From positions 3,328,501 to 3,392,500 of the forward strand of contig NZ_JARUBL010000001.1 in NCBI RefSeq assembly GCF_029626155.1: a stretch of 64,000 nucleotides of DNA. The letters run 5' to 3'. Position 1 is the first letter of the stretch. Every line of letters starts with the position of its first letter. This DNA is from Solwaraspora sp. WMMD1047 (GTDB lineage: Bacteria; Actinomycetota; Actinomycetes; Mycobacteriales; Micromonosporaceae). The notes under the pieces were generated by a model. The model searched no databases, had not been told where the DNA came from, and saw nothing but the letters and a program-made list of their open reading frames with translations. Below are positions 55,101 through 61,943 of the stretch, piece by piece. The position numbers were made by a program, and so were the translations under genes.

Positions 55101-57002
55101 GACGAGTCGGAGAACGAGTTCGCCCTGCACGTCTTCACCCTCGCCGGGGATCGCTCCGGGGTGTTGCGGCTCAACACCACGAACCACGTGCTGACCCGCG
55201 ATGCGACGCGGCGGCTCGGCGAGATGTACCGGGCGGTGCTTCAGGACATGGCCCGCGGCCCGGGGGGAGACGCCACGGCAGCGTGCCTGCCGCCGGCCGA
55301 CGCGCGCCGGCTAGCGGCCGTCCGGGACGCGACGGCCCTCGCGACCGAGCCGGAATCCGTGCCGGCCGCCTTCGCCGGGTGGGTCCGGAGCCGTCCGGAC
55401 GCGGTCGCGGTCCGCTCCGCCGACGTCCAGCTCAGCTACGCGCAGCTCGACGCGGCGGCGCGGCAGGTGGCGGACCGCCTGCGGCAGGTCGGCGTACGCC
55501 CGGGCGGGCTGGTCGCGGTGGCGCCGCGGCACGACGTCTCGCTGCCGGCGACGCTGCTCGGGATCTGGCAGGCGGGCGCCGCCTGGCTGGCCCTGGACGG
55601 CCGGCTCCCGCCGGAGCAGCGGCCCGCGGCGGCCCGCGCCGCCGGAGCGGACGCCCTCGTCGAGGCGACCACCGTGACGGACCTGCGGCCGGTGACGTCC
55701 GACGGGTCGCGGGCCGGTTGGCCGGCCGGTCCGGTCGCGGCCGTGCTGCCCGACCCGCGGACCGCGCCCGGTGGCGGCGCGGTCCTCTCGCACCGCGCGC
55801 TGGCGTACGCGTTGGCGGGCCAGCGGGCCGGCCTCGCCGAGCTCGGGTCGCCGTCGACCGAGGAGTCGGTCTGGCTCTTCGCCAGCTCGTTCCCGTCCTG
55901 GCCGGCGCTCACCGAACTGCTGCTGCCGATCGTCACGGGTGGGCAGCTCGTCCTCGGGCCGGCGCCCGCCGTCACCCACCGGTACGCCACCGCCGGGGAG
56001 GTCGGGTCCGATTCCGCCGGTCGGGTCGGAGCTGGCCCGGTCGTCGTCCTCGCCGGCGGCGACCCCCTGCTCGGGGTGGCGCGTCCGGCCGCGACCGGCG
56101 AGGGCGCCCGGGTGGTCGAGGTGGGCGGCTGCGACACGGCACCGGGTTGGCTGACCCTCGCCGGTCGGCCGCTACCCGGCCGGACGCCGTACGTGCTTGA
56201 TCCGCAGCGGCGGGCGGTGCCGATCGGCGTGCTCGGCGAGCTGTACGTGGGCGGGCCGGCGCTCGCCGACGGGTACCACGGGGACCCGGTGGCGACCGCT
56301 GAGCACTTCGTCCCCGCCCCCGACGGTGATCAGCGGCTCCTGCGGACCGGGCACCTCGCCCGGTTCCACGACGACGGCCGGCTGGAACTCCTCGGCCCCC
56401 GGCGGTGGTACCGCACCCCGGACTCGGGGCTGGTCGACCTGGGCGCGATCCGCGCGGCGCTGGCTGCCCACCCGGCGGTACGCGAGGCGTACGTCCGGTT
56501 GCGGCCGGCGGCGGGCGACGGCCACCAGCTGGTGGCGTACCTGCGGCCGGTCCCCGGCGCGGCGGTCGAACCGGTCGAGATCCGCCGGACCCTGGCCGGC
56601 CGGCTGCCCCGCCGGCTCGTGCCGGACATCCTGATCCCGGTCGAGTCCTGGCCGCTGACCGCCAGCGGGCAGGTCGACCCCGACGCGCTGCCGGAGCTGC
56701 CCGCCCCGGACGCCTCGACCGGCGGTCACCAGCCGTGGGACGACGAGTTCGAGAGACTGTTGCGGGCCGTGCTTCCGGCCCTGCCCGACGACGCGGAGCT
56801 CACCGCGGACGCCGAGCTGGCCGTCCTGGGCCTGAACTCGCTCTCCACGGTGGAGCTGCTCATCTCGCTGGAGCACCTCTACGACGTCAGCATCCCCGGC
56901 GGGCGGCTGGTCCTGGACATGTTCGAGACCCCCGCGACCCTGTGGGAGGGGCTCAACCGCCTGCGGGCCGCGCAGCCGGAGGACGCGGGCGTGACCGCAT
57001 GA
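52191..57002 (+). CDS. NRPS, C-T-C-A(degenerate)-T
   Basis: 1603 aa. C1 (about 45-470; HHIACDG near 177), T1 (IGGDSVR, Ser near 537), C2 (about 600-1040; motif reads CHPVLEG instead of HHxxxDG, keeping the second His), a degenerate A domain (about 1060-1500), and a final T (LGLNSLS, Ser near 1548). In the A domain the ATP loop (SGSTGxPKG) is replaced around 1182 by PDPRTAPGGG, YRTGDL reads LRTGHL, the KIRGxR hinge is lost, and the final Lys is Gln (TASGQVD). Both T domains therefore need loading in trans, for example by the A domain at 46549 or the aaRS-like ligase. GTG with AGAGGAGG. No TE; the chain probably goes to the ACP/KS/CLF genes just downstream. Confidence 0.88.
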   Translation: MTVEKAGSRTGDLDAAQRAEQIRQRLLGSTRRTVVIDRVDRGGPLPLSAGQQQMWVLHRLDPASPAYLMAWTLRLVGEVDVEALRWAWERLVHRHEILRTRYGQPGDEPVGYLDPPARFELPVVDLLGEPAAGREEHAVRIAAARRQQPFDLETEHPLRVTLIRVAPARHLLVVVTHHIACDGASYRRIGAEVSAYYAERAAGRPAALPDLPVQYADYAGWERRRVAGDGLRTQLEYWRRHLDGLSELALPTDRPRPARPDWRGGTVEVPVGPELTEQIRRLASARQATPYLVLLAAFQTMLAQLSGHEDVAVGTPVTMHALPELDQLIGYTINTVVVRARCPRDATFAAVLAEVRTAALAALDHREVPFRLLVDELRPARDPGGNPLFQVAFDLNPTEDGVFDLPGVEVTPVGAPERTVAKFDLTVHVEEAPDGRLSAYLEFARALFDEETAQRLAAHYGRLLDTVIREPELRLELLPQPPLPGPTPAAAAQPSASGTAGAEPDAELLATLDEVWRDVLRVDRIEPDDNFFDIGGDSVRAVALAGRLKTRGLDVTAADLFAHQTVEELGRAVALRSRAEVPTGIPPFAMVSPADRDALPTDLADAYPVGAGQLGMIIEMLARPDLNLYQDSTSFLIRGDGPFSASAFERAVQLVVDRHEVLRTTFDLSSYSVPLQLVHREVSYRPGVTRGERLGPEGWEPRLRAYFDERRRNPMSLTEAPLVRFHAHQAAGTDDWCFSVTECHPVLEGWSFHTLMMEILTAYRDFRSGQVPATPEPVPFRYADYIAAELASLRSESDRAYWRGVIEGRSPGKLPTAWRDDPDAARDRYQHSVWFDDLQDALRRLAADTRTSLKAVLLAAHLTVMGAVTEAEDFCTGLVTDARPELVGAERIPGFYINTVPFAMPTGARTWGELVGLVYQGLTEMWPHRRFPMPIVQQEFAPGTRLVEVMFNYLDFHQVDKDLVHWEATVDESENEFALHVFTLAGDRSGVLRLNTTNHVLTRDATRRLGEMYRAVLQDMARGPGGDATAACLPPADARRLAAVRDATALATEPESVPAAFAGWVRSRPDAVAVRSADVQLSYAQLDAAARQVADRLRQVGVRPGGLVAVAPRHDVSLPATLLGIWQAGAAWLALDGRLPPEQRPAAARAAGADALVEATTVTDLRPVTSDGSRAGWPAGPVAAVLPDPRTAPGGGAVLSHRALAYALAGQRAGLAELGSPSTEESVWLFASSFPSWPALTELLLPIVTGGQLVLGPAPAVTHRYATAGEVGSDSAGRVGAGPVVVLAGGDPLLGVARPAATGEGARVVEVGGCDTAPGWLTLAGRPLPGRTPYVLDPQRRAVPIGVLGELYVGGPALADGYHGDPVATAEHFVPAPDGDQRLLRTGHLARFHDDGRLELLGPRRWYRTPDSGLVDLGAIRAALAAHPAVREAYVRLRPAAGDGHQLVAYLRPVPGAAVEPVEIRRTLAGRLPRRLVPDILIPVESWPLTASGQVDPDALPELPAPDASTGGHQPWDDEFERLLRAVLPALPDDAELTADAELAVLGLNSLSTVELLISLEHLYDVSIPGGRLVLDMFETPATLWEGLNRLRAAQPEDAGVTA

Positions 57003-57046
57003 CCCCGGGACTCCCCGACCTACCGACAGTCAACACGGAGGTGGAC

Positions 57047-57307
57047 ATGTCCATCGCAGACCTCGACACATCACTGCGCGACGACATCCGGGAAGCCGTC
57101 GCCGAAATCCTGGAGATCGAGCCCGATGAGATCACCTGGACCAGCAGCTTCCAGCACGACCACGAGGCCGACTCGTTGCAGCGCATCGAACTGCTCACCG
57201 CCCTGGAACGCCGGTTCGGCATCACGATCGACGAGTCCCTGCTGCCCACGATGACCGACCTGTCGAGCACCTACGCCGTCGTCGCCGAGATCGTGGCGAA
57301 CCGGTAG
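57047..57307 (+). CDS. Acyl carrier protein
   Basis: 86 aa carrier with attachment Ser in HEADSLQRIELL, resembling type II PKS/FAS carriers. ATG at 57047 follows ACGGAGGTGG. A longer version from an ATG at 56999, overlapping the NRPS stop, is possible. It immediately precedes the KS/CLF pair and should carry its chain. It may also be the acceptor of the aaRS-like ligase. Confidence 0.9.
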   Translation: MSIADLDTSLRDDIREAVAEILEIEPDEITWTSSFQHDHEADSLQRIELLTALERRFGITIDESLLPTMTDLSSTYAVVAEIVANR

Positions 57308-57326
57308 CGGAGCGGAGGGAACTGGC

Positions 57327-58550
57327 ATGCCGGTCGAGTCGACGCGCCCGCGCGTGGTGATTACCGGCCTCGGCGTCATCAGCAGCATCGGCACCGGGGC
57401 CGAGGAGTTCGCGCGTGCGCTGCGCGCGGGCCGGTCCGGGGCGGGGCCGATCCGGGCGTTCGACACCGAGGGGTTCGAGCACACCAACGGGTGCGAGGTG
57501 ACCGATTTCGACCCGACGGCGTGGATCGACCGGCTCGATCCCCGGGAGCTGGGCCGAGCCACCCAACTCGCCGTCTCCGGCGCCAACCTGGCCCTCGCGG
57601 ACGCCCGGCTCAGCCCGGCGTACCTGCGCGCCCGGCCGGCGGTGGTGGCGGTCGGCACCACCAGCGGCGAGACCCGGGAGGTGGAGTTGGCGCTGCAGCG
57701 GCAACTGACCACCGGCGCGACGGACATCGAGCCGGCCGCCGCCCGCCGGGCCCGGTCGGGACGGCTCTCCGCGGACATCGCCCGGGAGCTCGACCTCACC
57801 GAGGTCGAGGCGGTGACCGTGCCGACCGCCTGCGCCGCGGGCAACTACGCGATCGGCTACGGCTACGACGCGATCGTCGACGGCGACGCGGAACTGGCGC
57901 TCTGCGGCGGAGTGGACGCCATGGTGCGTACCAACTTCATCGGATTCCATCGGCTGGGCACCATCGCACCCACCGTGTGCGCGCCGTTCGACGGCGACCG
58001 GCGGGGCATCCTCACCGGCGAAGGAAGCGGGATCCTGGTGCTGGAGCGCCTCGACGCGAGTCTGGCGCGTGGAGCCCGGATCTACGCCGAGGTCCTCGGG
58101 TACGGATTGAGCTGCGACGCGCACCACGCGGTGTCGCCGGACCGCGACGGGGTGGCCGACTGCATCGCCCGCGCCCACGCCAACGCCGGCGTCGGACCCG
58201 ACGACCTGGACCTGATATCCGCCCACGGCACCGGAACGAAGACCAACGACGTCACCGAGGTGGCCGCCATCCGCCAGGTCTTCGGCGACCGGCTCCCGCC
58301 GACCATCTCCATCAAGTCGATGTTGGGACACACGATGGGCGCCGCGAGCGCGCTGGCCGCGATCGCGTGCGTGCTGTCGCTCACCGAGGGATTCATCCCG
58401 CCGACGATCAACTATCGACAACCGGACCCGGAGATAGCCATCGACTGCGTGCCGAACCAGGCGCGACCGGCGTCGCTGCGCCGGGTGCAGAACAACGCAC
58501 TCGCGTTCGGCGGGAACAACGCCGTCCTCCTGCTCGGAGCCTACTCATGA
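57327..58550 (+). CDS. Type II beta-ketoacyl synthase (KS-alpha)
   Basis: 407 aa FabF-like condensing enzyme with intact catalysis: Cys169 in PTACAAG, His in SAHGTGT, and Lys/His in SIKSMLGH. It overlaps the chain-length-factor-like gene (ATGA), so the two form the usual KS/CLF heterodimer. It would add a malonyl-derived two-carbon unit to the acyl or aminoacyl chain on the ACP. No dedicated ketoreductase, dehydratase or malonyltransferase is nearby. Confidence 0.9.
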   Translation: MPVESTRPRVVITGLGVISSIGTGAEEFARALRAGRSGAGPIRAFDTEGFEHTNGCEVTDFDPTAWIDRLDPRELGRATQLAVSGANLALADARLSPAYLRARPAVVAVGTTSGETREVELALQRQLTTGATDIEPAAARRARSGRLSADIARELDLTEVEAVTVPTACAAGNYAIGYGYDAIVDGDAELALCGGVDAMVRTNFIGFHRLGTIAPTVCAPFDGDRRGILTGEGSGILVLERLDASLARGARIYAEVLGYGLSCDAHHAVSPDRDGVADCIARAHANAGVGPDDLDLISAHGTGTKTNDVTEVAAIRQVFGDRLPPTISIKSMLGHTMGAASALAAIACVLSLTEGFIPPTINYRQPDPEIAIDCVPNQARPASLRRVQNNALAFGGNNAVLLLGAYS

Positions 58551-59599
58551 CCGCGACGCGCACCGTCATCACCGGCTGGGAGACCCACTCACCCCTGGGA
58601 CACGGCACCGACGCCCACACCAGCGCCGCGGCGCTGGTGGCGGGCCGGGACGACGCTCCCCGCCGGGTGCCCGACTTCGAGGTACGGCGGGTACTCGGCG
58701 CCAAGGGGACCCGTTCCATGTGCCGGGCGAGCGGCCTCGCGGTCGCCACCGCGGGCCGGCTGCTCACCCGGTTCGCCCTGGACCGGCAGCACCGTACCGA
58801 CCACGCCGACGACGATCTAGGCCTGGTGCTGGCCACCAGCGACAACGTGCAGACCGTGGTCGACTTCAACCGCGACAGCTGGACCGCGTCGCGCCCCTAC
58901 GGGGTGGACCCGGCGCGGCTGCCGGTGACACTGATGAACGTACACGCCGGACAGTGTGCGATCTGGCACCGGCTGCGGGGGCCCAACTCCACGATCAGCG
59001 GCAGTCACCTCGGCTCGTTGCTGGCGCTCCGCTACACGGGCCGCCTGCTGCGCCGCGGGCACGCCCGGGTGGTGCTCTGCGGTGCGGTGGAGGAGGACAG
59101 CGAGACCCGGGCGGCGTACGCGGCGGCCCGGGCGGTGCCCGGCCCACGCCGGCCGCCGGGCGAGGGCTGCGTCATCTTCCTGGTCGAGTCGGCCGATCGG
59201 ATCGTCCCCGAACGGCCGGCGCTCGCCGAGCTGCTGACGGTGGAGTTCGGGTTCGCACCGAGTGCCGGTGCGGTCCGGGCCGCACTCGCGGGTTGCCTGT
59301 CCCGGGCGCTGGCCCGGACCGGCGTGCCGGCGGACCGGATCAGCGCGGTGGTCCCGTCACCGGCGGTGGACGCGCGCGGCGGCGAGGAGGCGCTCGCGAT
59401 CAAGGTGGTCCTCGGCGAGGTGCCCGTGGTGTCGGCCCTGCACGACGCGCTGGGGGACACCGACGCGGTCGCGGCGGCCTTCCAGATCGTCGGGCTGCTG
59501 ACCGATCCGGCGCTGGCCGGGCGGATCGCGGCGGTCACGGCGACCGATGCCGAGGGCCGGGTCGGATGCGCGCTGCTGCGGATGCCCCCACGAACGTGA
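58547..59599 (+). CDS. Chain-length-factor-like ketosynthase homologue (KS-beta)
   Basis: 350 aa, shorter than its KS partner and about 60 residues below a typical KS. The catalytic region reads STISGSHLG, so the Cys is replaced, and the His motifs are lost. It is a CLF-type partner that shapes the pocket and limits chain length rather than catalysing. ATG overlaps the KS stop. Confidence 0.85.
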   Translation: MTATRTVITGWETHSPLGHGTDAHTSAAALVAGRDDAPRRVPDFEVRRVLGAKGTRSMCRASGLAVATAGRLLTRFALDRQHRTDHADDDLGLVLATSDNVQTVVDFNRDSWTASRPYGVDPARLPVTLMNVHAGQCAIWHRLRGPNSTISGSHLGSLLALRYTGRLLRRGHARVVLCGAVEEDSETRAAYAAARAVPGPRRPPGEGCVIFLVESADRIVPERPALAELLTVEFGFAPSAGAVRAALAGCLSRALARTGVPADRISAVVPSPAVDARGGEEALAIKVVLGEVPVVSALHDALGDTDAVAAAFQIVGLLTDPALAGRIAAVTATDAEGRVGCALLRMPPRT

Positions 59600-59651
59600 C
59601 GCAACCCCACCACGGGACCGGATCGACACGTCTGGAAAGGACCTGACCCTG

Positions 59652-59873
59652 ATGGGCTCGGTCAGCACCGGCGACCGTCCGGTCGTCTTGTATCTCACCA
59701 ACGGCAGCGAACACATGCGGGTCGGCGGCAACGCGCTGCGGACCGCGGCGATCGACGAGGCGATGCACCGCTGCGCGACGACCACCCACCGGGTGCGCTG
59801 TGTCGACGAGGAGGACTGCGCACACGCGGCGCCGGCCGAGCCGGCGGCGGCGCTGGGCATCGGCCGGGAGTGA
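59652..59873 (+). CDS. Hypothetical small protein (73 aa)
   Basis: Starts MGSVSTGDRPVVLYLTNGSE, ATG at 59652, with GGAAAGGA upstream at rather long spacing. Two Cys lie near residues 42-56 (HRCATT, VRCVDEEDC). No family recognised. It follows the CLF gene by 52 bases and is the last plus-strand gene of the operon, so it may be a product-specific small protein or a peptide precursor; the latter is only a thought. Confidence 0.5.
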   Translation: MGSVSTGDRPVVLYLTNGSEHMRVGGNALRTAAIDEAMHRCATTTHRVRCVDEEDCAHAAPAEPAAALGIGRE

Positions 59874-59875
59874 GC

Positions 59876-60476
59876 CGGCGCAGCACCGCCGGAACCCGGT
59901 CCAGCCGTCCGCCGGTCAGCGCGTAGGGGTCCTCCAGCAGCGCCCGCGGCGCCGCGTCGGCGTGCACCGCGGCCAGCAGTGCCCACTCGCCCTCGGTCCG
60001 GGGCGGCCGGGGCCGGGCCGGCCGGCCGCGCCCGTCGGCAGCCGGGCCGGACGCGCCGAAGGCCGCTGGATCCGTGGTCACCGCGTAGCTGCGGGGGCGG
60101 TCGCGGCGGGGTGCGGATCGAGGCGCGCCATCAGCCAGCGGTGCACCCCGACGGCGTCGGGTCCGGCCGGGCGGGTCAGCACGTCGGCGTGGAGCGTGGC
60201 CCGGCCCGCCTCGGCAGTACCGCGGAGGCGGGGATCCGGTACCGCTCGGTCAACCACTCGACGGCCAACGCGGCGGCCGGTGACCGCAGGCGGGCGACGT
60301 GCACGCTGTGCCGGCCGGTGTCGCGGCCCTCGGCGATCTCCGGGTTCGGCGAGGGCGACGCGGAAGCCGACCGGGTCGAAGGTGCGGCGGTCGGGGAAGC
60401 GGTACTGGTCGAGCCAGGGCCAGGCCTGACCCCAGCTCAGCGGGTAGGTGCCTGCGGCACCGTCAGCCGTGGACAA
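59876..60476 (-). pseudogene. Possible frameshifted remnant (condensation-domain-like start)
   Basis: From an ATG at 60476 the minus strand reads TYPLSWGQAWPWLDQ and then RTFDPVGFRVALAEP, like the first motif of an NRPS C domain. The protein-like reading then moves to another frame (NPEIAEGRDTGRHSVHVARL, continuing AVEWLTERYRIP) and later back. No HHxxxDG motif follows. I read it as a decayed gene; a real small gene in the first frame (60078-60476) cannot be excluded. Confidence 0.3.
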
Positions 60477-60530
60477 TCCGGCACCTCCTGGTGTCTGGTC
60501 GCGGTCTGCGGGGGCTGGTCGGCCGGTCAG

Positions 60531-61544
60531 CTAGGCCGTGTCCTCCGCTTCCTGCTCCAGCAGTTCGGCGAAGGCGAGCCATCCCTCGGAGCACTGGCGC
60601 GCCAGCCGGGCCACGGCGTACGTGCAGTGTGGTGGCAGGGCGGCCGGCACCTGGTGCCACTCCGGGGCGTTGACCACCCGGAGGCTGAGCCAGCGCAGGA
60701 ACTGCCGGCCCGAGTCGGTGAAGCGCAGCGACGGATCCTGCTGCAGGCTGCGTAGCAGGTCGTCGATGTTCGCGCCGACCCGTCCGATGGTCCGCGTCAC
60801 CTGGCCGTCCACCGCCGCCGGTCGTCGGACGTCGAGGGTGGGATCCTCGCCGCGGTCGAGGCGGGCGCGGACGTCGCGGACCGTGGCCGGGGAGATGCCC
60901 GCGCGGCGTGCGGTCTCCCGCAGCGACGCCTGCGGATCGCGTCGGATGATCTCGGCGGCGATCCGGCGGCCCTGGTTGCGGTCGACCGGACGCGCCCGGC
61001 CGTCGCGGCCGATCCGCGACGCGGGCGCCGGTACGGTGGGCAGTGATCGGCGGATGGTGCCGACGGTCACCGGTGCCAGGCCGGTGATCTCGGCGATGGT
61101 GCGGTCGGACCAGGAGCTGAACGACCTGATGATCCGGCGCGCCGCCGCGGTGCGGTCGGCCAGCGAGAGCGGCAGGCCGTGTCCGGTGTTGGCGCGGACG
61201 GACTCCACGAACGCCTGTTCCTCGGTGCCGTCGAAGAAGTGCACGTCGATCGTCCGCTGACCGCGCAGCATGGCGGCGTGCAGGCGGTGCACGCCGTCGA
61301 TGACCCGCATGTGGGTCCGGTGCACGAGGATCGGGGGCAGGCGGGTCTCGATCTCGGCCAGCAGCCGGACGTACGCGGGGTCCGCGCCGGCGAGCCGGGG
61401 TGAGTCGGCCGGTACGAGCTGGTCCAGCGGGACGTGGACCGGACGGGTCGGCGGCTGCGGCCGGTCCGGCGCAGCCAGGACGCGCAGTTCGCGGGGGAGT
61501 GTCGGGACCGCGCCCGATCGGTCACTGCCGGCTACCTTTCCCAT
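60531..61544 (-). CDS. StrR-type (ParB-like) pathway-specific regulator
   Basis: 337 aa. N-terminal ParB/sulfiredoxin-like domain (about 40-130) with LPPILVHRTHMRVIDGVHRL, as in StrR, NovG and the glycopeptide regulators Bbr/Tei15. Two HTH motifs follow (SDRTIAEITGLAPVTVGTIR and ASLRETARRAGISPATVRD). StrR proteins are transcriptional activators that bind long dyads in promoters of their own cluster. The ATG at 61544 is chosen; a TTG at 61667 would add 41 unlikely residues. Sites A, B and C are its probable targets. Confidence 0.87.
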   Translation of the reverse strand: MGKVAGSDRSGAVPTLPRELRVLAAPDRPQPPTRPVHVPLDQLVPADSPRLAGADPAYVRLLAEIETRLPPILVHRTHMRVIDGVHRLHAAMLRGQRTIDVHFFDGTEEQAFVESVRANTGHGLPLSLADRTAAARRIIRSFSSWSDRTIAEITGLAPVTVGTIRRSLPTVPAPASRIGRDGRARPVDRNQGRRIAAEIIRRDPQASLRETARRAGISPATVRDVRARLDRGEDPTLDVRRPAAVDGQVTRTIGRVGANIDDLLRSLQQDPSLRFTDSGRQFLRWLSLRVVNAPEWHQVPAALPPHCTYAVARLARQCSEGWLAFAELLEQEAEDTA

Positions 61545-61854
61545 GCCGCACTCCAGTTCAGGAAGTCGTTGCGTCGATGTGCCGCCACCGTCGGATGTCG
61601 TGGCGGCGTAGCGTCGTCTGCCGCTCCCGCCGGGTCCCGGACCGGTCAACGGAAAGACCAAGGTCAATCTTTTTGTTTCCGGAGCCGGCTAGTCCGCGAA
61701 CCCGGACGCCTCCGGACAGTGCCGGCTCCGTGACCGGTTGGTGCCGCTGCCGGCCGCCGGGTCCGCCGGACGGCACCGGACAGGCCGGGTACGGAAAGGG
61801 TGCGAACCATCACTCACGGTGTCTATTGAGTTTCCGGAGCATTTCCGGAAGTTG
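61545..61854. other. Gene-free spacer between the cluster regulator and the second xylanase
   Basis: 310 bases without a convincing gene. It must contain the promoter of the minus-strand StrR-type gene. I see no copy of the cluster operator here. At 61831-61851 TTTCCGGA occurs twice with an 11-base period, just before the xylanase promoter. Confidence 0.45.
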
Positions 61855-61884
61855 TTGACAGTGCTGCCGGCTGGTATCGATACT
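61831..61884 (+). promoter_or_regulatory. Promoter and operator-like repeats of the second xylanase
   Basis: TTGACA (61855-61860) and GATACT (61879-61884) are separated by 18 bases, a strong housekeeping match. Just upstream TTTCCGGA is repeated at 61831 and 61842, the second extending to the palindrome TTCCGGAA. This could be the substrate-responsive operator. It differs from the operator of the first xylanase. Confidence 0.6.
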
Positions 61885-61943
61885 GACGGTTCGAAAGGCA
61901 TACATGGACTTCGATCACCGGCGTCCAGCAGCAAGGAGGGCCC

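Noticed and set aside
25202-61544. Tuberactinomycin (viomycin/capreomycin) cluster
   Set aside because: It shares diaminopropionate, carbamoyltransferase, dehydrogenase and VioC-like genes, but no capreomycidine synthase-like gene is seen, the NRPS domain order differs, and KS/CLF and BtrJ/K-like genes are foreign to it.
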